A DNA stretch of 64,000 bases from Capra hircus (Eukaryota > Chordata > Mammalia > Artiodactyla > Bovidae): contig NC_030822.1 of assembly GCF_001704415.2 (NCBI RefSeq), forward strand, positions 48,539,345 to 48,603,344. Direction: 5' to 3'. Below, one piece after another: positions 9,971 to 21,310 of the stretch; the first letter of the stretch is position 1; every line of letters starts with the position of its first letter. Below the pieces are notes generated by a model. It made no database searches and was not told the DNA's origin. It worked only from the letters and a program-made list of their open reading frames with translations. Both the position numbers and the translations under genes were made by a program.

Positions 9971-10374
9971 CCCTGCTGGGAGAGGCTCAGCCCAGGGGGA
10001 TTGGAGGGTTTGCTTGAAATCAGCCAACACCAGGCCAGTAGGCCAGCCTCCAGGGCTCTGACCACTGCTGCCCCTCCATCAGGCAGATGAGTCCTCAGCT
10101 GTCCTCTGGGGAATGTCACCCTGCCCCATGACCCCAGGAGGTGCATAGACTCTGTCTGCCCCGCAGTTTCTGTAACTGCTCTGGGAGAGTAATTTTTTAT
10201 GTTACTTAGTCCTGGGCAAGAAACGCCCACTCTGCTTACTGTCCACTGAAGCCAGATCACAGGGGGCTGGCCCTGCCCTGCCTGACACAAGCTCCCCGAG
10301 GCCCATGCCCACTTGAGCTGTCCAGCCTGGGCAAACACAAGCTGGTTCATTTCTGCTTTCACTCTCAGGCAGTG

Positions 10375-10545
10375 TTTTATTGAGCACCTGCTATGTAGTA
10401 GGCATCATGCTAGGGACTTTCATACAGTAAATTTATGGTAACCTCATCGCAACACTTGAGGCCGGTATTATCATCATCCCTGTTTGGGTCAGAAGAGAGT
10501 GACTTAGGCTGCAAAGCTGTGCAGACTGGATCTGAGTTTGCCTCC
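10375..10545 (-). mobile_element. MIR SINE
   Basis: 'ttttattgagcacctgctat', 'aggcatcatgctagggac' and 'attatcatcatccctgtt' in reverse MIR order. Confidence 0.75.
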
Positions 10546-11294
10546 TGCTTCGGCACTGACCTGGGGAAGATGGGAGGGGAAGGACAGATGGATGACACAC
10601 CTGTGGGGACACACAGATGGGAGCCCACTCAGGGACCGAGTGGCCACCACCTGGTCCTTGAGAATCTGGCCTGAGAAGCAGCTGCAGGGCCCCGCATCCT
10701 CCACTTTCGTCCTGACCAAAATTAGATCCAGTGAGCTCAACACCCACACTCCACATGTTGAATTGTATTTCCTGTTTAAATTTGGGAGGAAAGGAAAACC
10801 TCAAGGTGGGAAGGAAAATATCTTGTTTTTTTCCACTGACCTGAACAGCAAAGAGAGCAAAGAGTGTGATTCCCTCCCCTTCAAGAGGGCTAAACTGGGT
10901 GTCCCAGATTTCCACAGACCTAGAATTCCCACTCAGAATGGATTCCTGGACCAGGTGGGTAGAGAGGCTGGGTGTCCAGCAGAGGCTTGATCTCCATCTG
11001 CTTTACTTGGCTGGAGGTCCGTCCCCCAGCCCTTCAGCCAATGGCAAAGTATGGGCTCCCGCCTCTTGGCCTGTCACCCTCAAAGGAGGAGAGCTAGAAA
11101 CGGGACCCCCTCTTCACAGCCTCCGTCTCTGCTCCACCACCTCTTTCTCCCTGTTCCTGGAGTCCTGCAGCTTCCCAAGCCCCGAGGGATCCAGATGACC
11201 ATCCTTCACACGCCTGCCACCTGAGCCCGACCTTCCCCTCACTGCCCTTCCTGCTCTGGACCCAGTGTGGGTGCTGTCGGGACTGGCAGGTAAT
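10546..11294. other. Unique intron-like DNA
   Basis: Single-copy, moderately GC-rich. No exon or repeat is supported. Confidence 0.45.
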
Positions 11295-11463
11295 GAGAGG
11301 GAGACAGAGATGGAGAGAGATAAAGAAGAGAGGGAGACAGAAAAACAGAGAAAGGCCAGAAAGACAAAGAAAGAAACGAGAGACAGAAAAAAAAGAGACA
11401 GAAGGACAAAGACACAGAGACAGAGACACACACAGAGACAGAGACACACAGAGAGAGAGACTT

Positions 11464-11464
<1 letters not shown>
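11295..11464 (+). repeat. (GA)-rich low-complexity tract
   Basis: Irregular gagagagaca/agaaaga purine repeat that grades directly into the CA microsatellite. Long frames through it on both strands are artefacts of the repeat. Confidence 0.85.

Positions 11465-11501
<37 letters not shown>
11465..11501 (+). repeat. (CA)n microsatellite, about 18 units
   Basis: Pure CA dinucleotide run, a likely length polymorphism. Confidence 0.95.
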
Positions 11502-11503
<2 letters not shown>

Positions 11504-11739
11504 AGAGTAGCCGTGTCCTCTGTAAAGCTCATCTTTCCTGTGTCACCTGTCATATGGAGTCAAAGGTCCTCTTCCTTTTCCTCCCTTCTCGTCTGTCCTG
11601 GTGGATTCACCCTGCATATCACTAACTCCACTGGGGTATCTGAGGTAGGGCGAGCAGAGGAAACACAAGTCAGTGATTATAGAATGTGTTGGTGGGATTT
11701 AAAAAAACATTATTTCCAGGCTTAGGGCTTATGTGTATG

Positions 11740-11895
11740 TTAGCCCATATAATCTTCCTGACAGCTTTGTGAGACAGGTATTGTCAGTCTCCATTTAATC
11801 AAAAAGGATCAGAGAGGTTAAGATATTTTCATGATGTTACATAGCTAATTACTAGCAGAATCAAAAGGAGAAGGCAGGTCCTCCAACTCCCAAAT
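11740..11895 (-). mobile_element. MIR SINE
   Basis: Diverged reverse MIR ('gacaggtattgtcagtctcc', 'tcagagaggttaagatatt'). Confidence 0.65.
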
Positions 11896-12104
11896 GATTG
11901 CTCATCTCCCTCCTGCATGGGACCATGAGAACTCCTATCCATGGAGGCAACACCCCCCAGCACTGAGCAGGGCCCCTCACACGTTCCCACCTCTGGTGTC
12001 TCATTGCCAGCTCGTGGAGCAGGAAGTGAACGGGCTTCCTTTGAAAGATTGTTGCCCGTTGTGACTGCTCTCTACCCTGGGAAGACTTGAGGTTTGTCTA
12101 ATAG

Positions 12105-12232
12105 GTACAGTGACCAACTGTCCTGATTTGCCCAGGACTAGAGGGTGGTTCTTAGAATTTGGAATACAGGATTTTCAGTGCTAAAATCAGGACAATCCTG
12201 AAAAAAAAAAAAAAAAAAATTTGGTTGGTTAC
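12105..12232. mobile_element. MER53-like inverted-repeat DNA element
   Basis: The left end 'tgaccaactgtcctgatttg' is the inverted partner of the right end 'ttggttggttaccc', with the internal 'ttttcagtgctaaaatcagg' expected of a small palindromic non-autonomous DNA transposon. A 19-base poly-A expansion interrupts the right arm at about 12200. The family name is from memory. Confidence 0.5.
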
Positions 12233-12254
12233 CCAAGCTGTAGACTGTCACCAT

Positions 12255-12400
12255 TTCAGGTGTGATCCTCAGACAAGCAGCAGGGGTCGCACAGGGGGCT
12301 TGCTGGAAGTGTAGCATCTCAGGTCCCGCCTGCAGCCACTGAACCAGAATCTTCAAGGTTCCCATAGAACATCAGAAACATCTGAGACGCTCCAGAGTGG
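12255..12400 (+). mobile_element. MER5A-like hAT DNA transposon relic
   Basis: Recognisable by 'gtgatcctcagacaagcagcag', 'cactgaaccagaatcttcaa' and 'catctgagacgctcc' in MER5A order, heavily diverged. Confidence 0.55.
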
Positions 12401-13432
12401 GACATCAGGCACCTTTGGCACGAACTGGGGAATGGAAGATACACATCTTAGTTCCCTGGTCTGACACCATCACCTGCTGTAACCTCAGCTGATGCCCATT
12501 GACACATAAGATGTAGGTTTAAAGGCTGAGGGGAAAAGCATTCAAGGTCCCAAATTTGACCCCATGGGAGTGAGAGGCTGGAGGGTGTCTTGGTGCTGTG
12601 TGGGTGGGCGTGAGTCTTGGTTAAGGTTTTCCATCTGTCCTTGGAATGATGATTATATAAAGGTTCTGAAGTTTCCCGGATCTCCTTCCCTTTTATTGGA
12701 GTGAGGCGGGAGCAGGCTGACAGCAAATTACCCACAGTGTGCGCGGGGCCACGCCCCGGGCCCTGGGGACTCGGAAAGTGAGAAGACAGAGCGTCTAATA
12801 GACCCATTATTGTCAAGGAGTAGACTTCCATGATTAGTAGTTGAAGGAACAATGCAAAACTGTGCAAGCAGTGCCCCTCAACTACAGGATTTCCTGTCTG
12901 ATGCCTGCCTGCTTCTTGCTGCAGGAACCTGACCCAGCTTTGCAAGCAAGCTGGTGGTGGTTACCCAGCCCTTCATGGCAAGCGCTTCACTGGGATGTAA
13001 AAAGGAGTCATCGTGAACCTGTGTTCAATGAGGAGGTGGCTGGCCAACTCCTCCATGCTTCACCAGCTCCTGGAGGTCTGGGCTTATCTCAGAGTGAACC
13101 TGGGTCAAAGCAGGTGTTCTGTCCTCGGAGTGATGGTGGCGTATCATCTTCTGTTAGTCTTTTTGCTTTTAGACCTGACTGTCGCTTGTGAAAATCACAG
13201 GCACAAGGCAAGGTAGGAAAAGACACTTGCGTGTCTAGGGTGGCGGGGCAGCCTCAAAGTAAAAGAAGCATAACCCACATTTGTCTACTTTCTCTCTGCT
13301 CCAAGTCACATGCCCAGCAGGGACTCTGAAATAAGAGCAGCCCAAAGGAGCGGGTGACAGGCAGGCCTGGAGATGGATGTGTTCATCCCCTTAGAGCTGC
13401 TTCAGACAAAGCTGATTTCTGTTGTGATTTTA
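12401..13432. other. Unique intron-like DNA with one exon look-alike
   Basis: Single-copy DNA. The only notable signal is an acceptor/donor pair around 13173-13212, treated as a hypothesis in the findings. The rest shows nothing I can support. Confidence 0.45.
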
Positions 13433-13716
13433 AATTAAAAAAAAAGTTTTTCTTGGTTATGCTAGGTCTTCATTGCTGCATGCAGGCTTTCTCTAGTTGT
13501 GGTGAGCAGGGGGCGACTCTAGTTGTGGTTCGAGGGCTTCTCATTGCAGTGGCTTCTTACTGCAGAGCATGGACTCTAGAGCATGGACTCAGAAGTTGTG
13601 ACCCATGGGCTTAGTTGCTTCATGGCATCTGAAATCTTCCTGGACCAGGGATAGAATCCGCGTCCTGTGCACTGGCAGGCGGATTCTAAACCGCTGGACC
13701 ACCAAGGGGGTCCCTC
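13433..13716 (-). mobile_element. CHR-type tRNA-derived SINE
   Basis: Poly-A/T end at 13433, body with 'ctttctctagttgtggtgag', end 'aaaccgctggaccaccaag'. Diverged target duplications, ctgttgtgattttaa (left) and ctactgtggttttaa (right), flank it. Confidence 0.85.
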
Positions 13717-14570
13717 TACTGTGGTTTTAATCCCACCCTGACACTGAGAATTCAAACCATCACTTTTCTTGTAATAGGGAGAGATGTCTCTGACCTAGGG
13801 TGGTTTTGTAACTAGTTTTGTCTGTGTGTGTTGTTTTCCCTGGGATCTCCAAGAGCTTGACTGTGGGTGGATTTTATCAGAGGATTCACATTTCCATTAT
13901 GAAGCAACTCCTGTGTCCTGGGTTACTTGCTCATCAGAGTTCCAGTCGGGGACCAGACTGACAGAGGGAAAAGGAAATGGTGAGAAAGGTCAGACAGGAT
14001 GTGGTTAAAGGCCAAAATGCTTGGCAGAGACAGGAAGCGAAATGTGGGTTTTGGAAAAGGAGAGTCATTAAGGTGTAAGCTCTTTCTTCAGCTAACGGTG
14101 GAGCAAGAGCATGTGTCATGTGAGGTGAGGACGTTGCGTCAGAGGGTGGGTGAGAAGGCAGGAGGAGACGCACAGCTGGGGCGTGCAGGGGGCGGCGGGG
14201 ACATATGGGGAAGTGTGTGAATACTCAGCCTCATTCTGGAAATAACACATACTCGGAGCTTTCAGGCCAGTTTGGGGACCTGCCCCAGGCAGTGTGGAGA
14301 AGCACCCTGGGCATCTATCTCACTCTCTGGGTCTCAGTTGTTACTCTGCACAAGCTGAGGTTGGAGGGGAGAAGTTCCAGGTCCTTCCAGCTCTGCAGCA
14401 GGCGGGCTCTGCAGGGTTCCTTAGTGGGAGACTGCAGACCCCAGTGATCCCTTGCCGCCCTTCCCAGGCAGACAGTGTGAGCTAATGCCTTACCTGTGCC
14501 AACACCCCCACCCGCCCAGGTCTCCCTGCTCCCCGAGGCCCCAGCTCTGCCCCCAGTGCTTTCCCTGGCA
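13717..14570. other. Unique intron-like DNA
   Basis: No repeat or exon signal I can support. Confidence 0.45.
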
Positions 14571-14574
14571 CAAG

Positions 14575-14768
14575 AATAGACCCACACAGTCTGCCCTGAA
14601 GATGCCGAAGCTGCTTCAGTCCCAGGACCTTTGCACATGTCTCTCCCTCACCTGGTGCACTCTTTCCCTGGTCTTTAAGGCTCCTCTCACCTTACAATTT
14701 TCACTAACAAACATTACCTCCATAAGACTCTTCCTGAGCTCCACCCAGCCTCAGTCTGGTCACATCAC
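14575..14768 (+). mobile_element. Probable L2 LINE fragment
   Basis: 'ggacctttgcacatgtctct', 'ctggtgcactctttccctgg' and 'acctccataagactcttcct' resemble the L2 segment upstream of the 3' end. The BovB at 14770 abuts it. Confidence 0.45.
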
Positions 14769-14769
14769 A

Positions 14770-15700
14770 TTCAGTTCAGTTCAGTCACTCAGTCATGTCC
14801 GACTCTGTGACCCCATGAATCGCAGCATGCCAGGTCCCCCTGTTCATCACCAACTCCCGGAGTTCACCCAAACTCATGTGCATCGAGTCGGTGATGCCAT
14901 CTAGCCATCTCATCCTCTGTAGTCCCCTTCTCCTCCTGTCCCCACTCCCTCCCAGCATCAGGGTCTTTTCCAATGAGTCAACACTTAGCATGAGGTGACC
15001 AAAGTACTGGAGTTTCAGCCTCAGCATCAGTCCTTCCAATGAACACCCAGGACTGATCTCCTTTTGGATGGACTGGTTGGATCTCCTTGCTGTCCATGGG
15101 ACTCTCAAGAGTCTTCTACAACACCACAGTGCAAAAGCATCAATTCTTTGGCCTCAGCTTTCTTCACAGTCCAACTCTCACATCCATACATGACCACTGG
15201 AAAAACCATAGCCTTGACTAGACGGATCTTTGTTGGCAAAGTAATGTCTCTGCTTTTGAATATGCTATCTAGGTTAGTCATAACTTTTCTTCCAAGGAGT
15301 AAGCGTCTTTTAATTTCATGGCTGCAGTCACCATCTGCAGTGATTTTGGAGCCCAGAAAAATAAAGTTTGACACTTTTCCCACTGTTTCCCCATCTATTT
15401 GCCATGAAGTGATGGGACCAGATGCCATGATCTTCGTTTTCTGAATGTTGAGCTTTAGGCCAACTTTTTCACTCTCCTCTTTCACTTTCATCAAGAGGCT
15501 TTTTAGTTCTTCTTCCGTTTCTGACATAAGGGTGGTATCATCTGCATATCTGAGGTTATTGATATTTCTCCCGGCAATCTTGATTCCAGCTTGTGCTTCT
15601 TCCAGCCCAGTATTTCTCACAATGTACTCTGCATATAAGTTAAATAAGCAGGGTGACAATATACAGCCTTGACATACTCCTTTGCTATATTTTCTTCCTA
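14770..15700 (-). mobile_element. BovB LINE, 5'-truncated
   Basis: Begins with (TTCAG)n, the reverse of the BovB (CTGAA)n tail, and extends about 930 bp into the reverse transcriptase ORF. The - strand frame 15105-15704 keeps a recognisable RT stretch (NNLRYADDTTLMSE), containing the YADD catalytic box, and the downstream GSKITADGDCSHEIKRR block. The frame then breaks, so this is a dead fragment. Confidence 0.92.
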
Positions 15701-15939
15701 ACATTTACCACATCTGAAGTCTTCCTTTTACTGCTGTTCAACCCCTTGTCTCTTGTCTGTTTCCACAAGAGTCTTGGACTTTGTATACCAACTTCTGGAT
15801 CCCCACAGTTCATCTACACAGAAGTAGATGCTCAGGAAAGAGATGAATAAACACGCCTGCTTTTTACCCTCTATGGCATGCATAGCGACTGAGACATTTT
15901 ATAAATGAAAAAACATATGTAACGAGCCCTTGTCTGTAC

Positions 15940-16150
15940 AGAGCTCTTTGTATATATTATTTCATTAATCATTTAATCCTCATGACAACTCTACTATGTA
16001 GATACTATTAGGATCCCTTTTACAGAGGAGGGCATGGATCATTATAGAGGTGAAGTCCTTGCTGAACGTTACACAGCTTCTGAGCCATGAAGCCTGGGTT
16101 TGAACCCAGGCAGTCTGACTGCAGAGCTGGTGCCGTAAGTTCATATACTG
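15940..16150 (-). mobile_element. MIR SINE
   Basis: 'atcatttaatcctcatgaca', 'gggtttgaacccaggcagtc' and 'tgactgcagagctgg' in reverse MIR order; one of the better-preserved MIRs here. Confidence 0.85.
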
Positions 16151-16165
16151 TTCAATCACCTAAGC

Positions 16166-16310
16166 CAGTGCTTCTCAGACATTAAGGTGCTTATGAATCA
16201 CCTGGGGATCTTGTTAAAATCCAAGATCTGATTTAGCAGGTCTGGGATGGGGACCTGAGATTCCATGTCTCCAACAAGTTTCCAGCTAGTGCTGCTTGTC
16301 CATGGAAAAC
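16166..16310 (-). mobile_element. MER5A-like hAT DNA transposon relic
   Basis: 'gcttctcagacattaaggtg', 'aatcacctggggatcttgtt' and 'gatttagcaggtctgggat' follow MER5A in reverse. Confidence 0.75.
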
Positions 16311-17190
16311 ACCTTTCAGGAAGGAAGGGAGAGATGGAGGGAGAGAAACTGAGGCTTAGAAAGGTCAGGTGGTTTTCCTTAGATCATGCAACCAGTTCAT
16401 GGCCAGCCCACTATCCTGGCTCCTAGCCCCAAATCTCTTCAAACAACTCAGAAACGCTAAGGATTTTAAAGCATGTACACATCTTCAAAGACCCTGTGCA
16501 GAGAACATAGTCACTTGAATTAGAGATTGCAGAGGGGCCCATGATGATGGCCTGTGCCCCCTGCTGATCATGATCAGGGTACCTGATTGCAGCTGGGCTT
16601 CTTTCCCTCCCGAGGCAGAGGGCATGGGGGGGAGAAAGGGTACGTGGAGATCACACACTTCAGCACCCTGAGTGTATGTGCTCAAAGGAAGTATGGAAAT
16701 TCTGGGAGACCACTCTTATCTCTCAAAACAAAAACTGTCATGCCAGGACAGACAGTGCTGCTATCTTGGGTTTATCAAGTTTTCTCTGGCTGTTTTAGGG
16801 TTTGCTGATACAGTATTCATTACAGGGAACATCAGCTCATTCGGGGCTGCCTCTGCCCTTCCCCTGCCTTCCCCGTTCCTGTCTTCCTGACACAGAGGAT
16901 TCAGTTCCTGAAGACTTTTATGCGTCCATCTGTTCCCCTTCCCACCCAGCAGAAGTCCCTTCTGGAAGATGGTCATCCATCCTCCAATGGAACACACCGC
17001 AGGGTACTCAGGACCTGCAAAGCCCTGTCCGCTCTAGGACAGCTCTTACCCTGGGAGGGACTTTACGCTCTGAGCTGGAGTCACTTTTCCAGGAACATGT
17101 CACCCAAGGCTACAAAGATTAGGAAAAGCCATAATGACCTTAAAAGTGAAGGGCCCGCCAGTTTGTAAAGTGATGTTTTAAAAACATTTA
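16311..17190. other. Unique intron-like DNA
   Basis: Overlapping short frames on both strands but no splice context and no recognised product. A few MIR-like words lie near 16340-16400. Confidence 0.4.
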
Positions 17191-17194
17191 TCTG

Positions 17195-17335
17195 TGATGG
17201 GTACTGTGCTAGACATTTTCGCATACACGTCACCTTGTATAATATTACAAGCACAGCCTGAAGTGTGTAGTGATCAGTCCCTCTTTTGTGTAAGGACACT
17301 GAGACTCAGGAAGAGATTAAGGGACTAGGCTCAAG
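17195..17335 (-). mobile_element. MIR SINE fragment
   Basis: 'ggtactgtgctagacatttt' and 'aaggacactgagactcagga' in reverse MIR order. Confidence 0.6.
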
Positions 17336-17497
17336 AGAGACAGCTACTGTCATTGCTATTATGTCATAGGTGCCCATCCTCATTCTGTCCCAAAGCCCAA
17401 CAGATAGTTGAAGAACATTCTTTCATGGTTGTCTCCTGCCCTGCTTTTCCATTTTACAAACTGTTTCCTTTAGTCTTTCTCCCCAGTTATTGCAACC

Positions 17498-17705
17498 AAA
17501 TTCCCTGGTGGCTCAGATGATAAAGAGTCCACTTTAAATGCAGGAGACCTGGGTTTGACCCTGGGTTGGGAAGATCCCCTGGAGGAGGGCATGGCAACCC
17601 GCTCGAGTATTCTTGCCTGGAGAATTCCATGGACAGAGGAGCCTGGCAGGGTACAGTCCATAGGGTCGGCAAAGAGTCGGACGTAACTGAACAACTAAGA
17701 CTTTC
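17498..17705 (+). mobile_element. Bov-tA SINE
   Basis: 'ttccctggtggctcagatga' (tRNA-derived head), 'gagtattcttgcctggagaa' and 'gtcggacgtaactgaacaac' (Bov-A body). Nearly full length. Confidence 0.92.
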
Positions 17706-17719
17706 ATTTTTCATTAATT

Positions 17720-17890
17720 GAAGCCATGCTGTGAGCCAGGCACCCAATATGGAGACCGAATTCATTTCCATAAAAACCCTAAGGCATCTCCATTTTATAG
17801 ATGAGCAAAATATTGGAACTAAGAGAAGTAATTTGTCCAAATTCACTTAATTAGTAAGTGACAGAAAGTGAGGATTTGAGCCTGGGCTTT
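17720..17890 (-). mobile_element. MIR SINE
   Basis: 'gtgagccaggcacccaatat', 'ccattttatagatgagcaaa' and 'ggatttgagcctgggcttt' in reverse MIR order. Confidence 0.65.
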
Positions 17891-18107
17891 GGAGACTGAA
17901 AATGAGAAAAATGTTGGGATAGAAGGAGAACAGTGGGAATCAAGTGAGAAATGGTGCAAACTTGGAAGTTCTCCCATCGTGACTGTTGTGTTGCCAGGCG
18001 TGGCCTCCCTTACTGAATAGCCTCACACTAAATAGGTCTTCAGGGGGAACTGAATCTGCGGGGAGGAGGGACTTGAGTTATTGAGGGCTTTGTTGGTGAG
18101 AAGGTTG

Positions 18108-18316
18108 TTTTTGTTTAATCACTAAGTCGTGTCTGACTCTCTGCTACCCCATGGACGATAGCCCACCAGGCTCCTTTGTCCATGGGATTTCCCAGGCAAG
18201 AATACTGGAGTGGGTTGCCATTTCCCTTCTCCAGGGAATCTTCCCAACCCGGGGATTGAGCCTGCATCTCCTACATTGGTAGGTAGGTTCTTTATTGTTG
18301 AGCCACCTTCACACCA
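18108..18316 (-). mobile_element. Bov-tA SINE
   Basis: 'aatcactaagtcgtgtctga', 'aagaatactggagtgggttg' and 'tttattgttgagccacc' give a full-length reverse copy. Confidence 0.92.
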
Positions 18317-18327
18317 ATTCTAAGTAT

Positions 18328-18480
18328 TAAAAAAAAAAAAAGCTTTATTGAGATGTAATTGACATATAATAAACTATATTATTTAAGGTATGTAATTTGT
18401 TAGGTTTGGGCATATAAATATACCCATGAAACCATCACCACAATCAAGATATTTTAAATACACATCATAACTCCAAAAGG
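18328..18480 (-). mobile_element. Old L1 3' end fragment
   Basis: 'aagctttattgagatgtaat', 'gacatataataaactatatt' and 'gaaaccatcaccacaatcaa' are typical of an old mammalian L1 3' region in reverse. Confidence 0.55.
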
Positions 18481-19119
18481 ACAGCATCCCCAGTAATAAA
18501 TGTTGAGGGTTCTGAACTTAATGGAAGGTCCAGTATAAGGACTCAGGAAGGGTGTAAACTATCTCCAATCCCTGGAAAGTCTTGAGGTAGCCTTAGACCT
18601 AAGGTCAGCCGTTGTCCAGATCTGTAGGACAGGTCTCTGGCCTCCCTCTGCTTCTAGATTTGTGCTGCTTGGCAGTTTTCTGACTTATTTTGACCTTGAG
18701 GCCAGAGCCCATGGCTCCAGCCCTGTTTGGGTTCTCTGGATTCCTGTGAACCTTCCAATAGTAAGTTAACTATCAAGTTCTTGGGGTTGAAAAATCAAGT
18801 AAAATGGAATCTAGCATGGCTGGTCCTCCAGCTCAGTGGCCTGTCCTTGCAGGGTTTTGGATTCAGTAAGGATAAGGTGGCCCATCTGAGTCTCCAAGAG
18901 GATACCCAGGAGATAAGAGGCACTGGGCCAGTGTCTACTTCCCATCTTCCCGCTGCCCATCTTTTCTCATCCTTGCCTCCTGAAGCCCCATCCCTAAATA
19001 CACGCTGCGTTAAAGGGACCCTAAGTCTTGTGGATTCTGATTGAAGGACTGTTTGCAGAGTCTTGCTGTAAGATAGATGAATGGCCTAAATCCCTCTTCA
19101 CTCTAAGACCTTCCACGTA
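18481..19119. other. Unique intron-like DNA
   Basis: No supported feature. Confidence 0.4.
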
Positions 19120-19322
19120 ACCCCTCTGGTTGAAATCATTTCTGCCTGCTCTAAACTCCCAGAAACTATCCATATGTCACCAGTCTCCTTCTACTCTGAA
19201 ATATAATTATTCACTTTCTGGGTTGTACGCTTTCTCAGGCATGGTCCTGGTTTGGTCTGTCTTTGTATCCCATGCAGTGTAGTAGTACACATAGTGGTTG
19301 TTGAACAAATGAATGAATGGCC
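19120..19322 (+). mobile_element. L2 LINE 3' end fragment
   Basis: 'gtctgtctttgtatcccatg', then 'agtggttgttgaacaaatga' and 'atgaatgg' match the L2 terminus. Confidence 0.65.
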
Positions 19323-19968
19323 CACCTTGTCCTAAACCTCAGGGAAGAGCTGGGCTTATACAGGACTCAGAGCTGAGCCTAGCGTCACCCCAGTGTCTCT
19401 CACACCAGATGACACATGTGGAGTATCAGTATATTACACCCCAAATGTGATTCTCGCTCAGATGATATAAATAGAGCCAGAAAGATACACACACCGTCTT
19501 TGCACACTCTGTTCATTCTCAGCAAAGGTGAAGCTTAGCTTGACAGGCTTGGCTAACAGAAGGAAATGTACTGCAGTCACATAAGTCACTGTCCAGAGAC
19601 TGCCATAGCTGGTGAGGCTGTCTCCAGGGAGACATGGCTTCCGACTCCCGTGGGTCCAGTGGATGCTAATGAGCCAGGGGAGAATAGGTAGCTGAAGTGG
19701 GAGAGAATAGTTCTGAGCAAGGGGATGGGGGGCAGGGGGCTCAGCAACTAGGGTCCCATTTGGAAAGAAGTCTACAAAGTCCTGGTACTGTGGGCCACCA
19801 GTCCAATTCCCCATCCAGAGATAGATAGGGAAAGACCCAAGTGATTAGGTGCCTTAGGTCACTGGGAAGGAATTCATTCATGGATTAGGCAAAATTTAGT
19901 TTGAAGTATAGGCATGACTAGATTATGCTTTCTCAGAGTTTTAGATTTCAGGGATCAGTGAAATTTCA
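19323..19968. other. Unique intron-like DNA
   Basis: A 118-codon - strand frame (19458-19814) has no recognisable family and no splice context. Otherwise nothing. Confidence 0.4.
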
Positions 19969-19980
19969 AAAATAAATTTG

Positions 19981-20203
19981 GGAACTTCCCTAGTGGTCCG
20001 GTAATTAAGAATCTACCTTGCAGTGCAGGGGATGTGCATTCAGTCCCTGGTCAGGGAACTAAGATCCCACATGCCATGGAGCAATTAAGCCCGTGCGCCA
20101 CAACTAGAGAGTCCAAATGCCGCAAGAAAGGATCCCGCATGGTGAAACCAAGACCCGTGGTAGCCAAGTAAATAAATAATTTTTTAGAAGATGATTAACG
20201 CGT
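19981..20203 (+). mobile_element. CHR-type tRNA-derived SINE with intact target duplication
   Basis: 'aacttccctagtggtccggt', 'ggtcagggaactaagatccc', 'gcgccacaactagagagtcc' and an (AAATA)n tail. The 11-bp duplication aaataaatttg lies at 19970-19980 and 20204-20214. Confidence 0.9.
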
Positions 20204-20382
20204 AAATAAATTTGGACACAAAATCAGGTGTCCACTTTTAAAATATTGCTGATTATTGATGTTATACAAAAATGTAAACTATCATCCTTTTACAATTATT
20301 CCTAAAAAGAAATGGCAACAACAACAATAATAGAAACAAAAAGACAGTTCACAGCCTTGCATGGACAGCTGTCTATCTTAGC

Positions 20383-20445
20383 CAACGTTTACTGAGTGCT
20401 AACAGTATGCTAGGCACCATTCTAAATACTTTATTTTCATTTCAT
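20383..20445 (-). mobile_element. MIR SINE fragment
   Basis: 'tttactgagtgctaacagta' and 'gctaggcaccattctaaata' only; the rest is lost or diverged. Confidence 0.5.
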
Positions 20446-21125
20446 TTGACACCATGCATATTACATCATTTACATCTTTCCTTCCCCACAAAAGGAAAAT
20501 TTCGTCATGGGCCAGCGGCACCAGTTTTATACCCAAGAGTTCAGAAATCACTAGCTGAAAGAACTTTTAGAGGTAACTTACAGCCCTAGGAGTCAAACTC
20601 CTATGAACCTTCAAGCTTCTGCCTGGTGCAGAGGCCAGGACAAGATCTTTCAGGGTAAATTCTTGAAATAGGATCACAAAGACCTCCCTCTGACGTTTTC
20701 TTTAAGAAGCGGGACCCAGCGAGTTCTGTTCCCAGTTGCAACCGAGACTTGCAAGCTTGTAGCTTTTATCGACAAATGCGATGACCCAAGTAATTCGCCA
20801 TCCAGCCAAAGATAAAATGCTTCCAACTACATTTTTGGGTCATGAAATATGAAGGAAAACCTACCACTTTTGCAAGATAGGTTCTTTTCTCCCTTTCCCT
20901 GCCTGTAGTTTGAAAAGCTTAATATTCTGCTATCATGTTTCACAACGAACACAAACCAGATGGCTGAAGCCAAAGGAAAAAATGCTGGGTTGAGTAACAG
21001 TGTATGAATTAAATAACTCTTAAACAGCCATGTAAAAAAATTCCTAAGTGTTTCCTAATTTCTGGATTAAAGGAGGCCTGAAATTGAAAGAGAATATAAA
21101 GGACCTTAGGACGCTGCATGGGTGG
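20446..21125. other. Unique intron-like DNA
   Basis: Contains a short block (20690-20830) with more CpG than its surroundings and a 'ccaaagataaaatgc' word containing a GATA-like site. This might be regulatory, but nothing confirms it. Confidence 0.4.
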
Positions 21126-21126
21126 G

Positions 21127-21310
21127 GGCTTCCCAGCTGGCTCAGTGGTAAAGAACCTTCCTGCAAATCCCCCCATAAGAGATGTGGGTTTGATCCCTGG
21201 TTGGGAAGATCCTCTGGAGTAGGAAATTCCAATATTCTTGCCTGGGAAATCCCATGGACAAAGGAGCCTGGCAGGCTACAGTCCATGGAGTCACAGAGAT
21301 GGACACCACT
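21127..21310 (+). mobile_element. Bov-tA SINE
   Basis: 'gcttcccagctggctcagtg', 'ttgatccctggttgggaaga' and 'caggctacagtccatggagt'. The 3' end is diverged. Confidence 0.9.

Noticed and set aside
11094..11625. Several long frames on both strands (Ser/Val/Cys-rich, or Arg/Glu-rich then His-Thr repeats)
   Set aside because: They are translations of the GA and CA simple repeats.
15105..15704. 199-codon - strand reverse-transcriptase-like frame as a host gene
   Set aside because: It matches the BovB LINE RT and lies inside a truncated BovB copy. A mobile-element remnant, not a host gene.
16070..16140. tRNA-like B-box (ggtttgaaccc)
   Set aside because: It belongs to a MIR SINE, whose tRNA-derived head carries the box. 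There is no cloverleaf. The same applies to the ggttcgatc/ggtttgatc words in Bov-tA and CHR copies.
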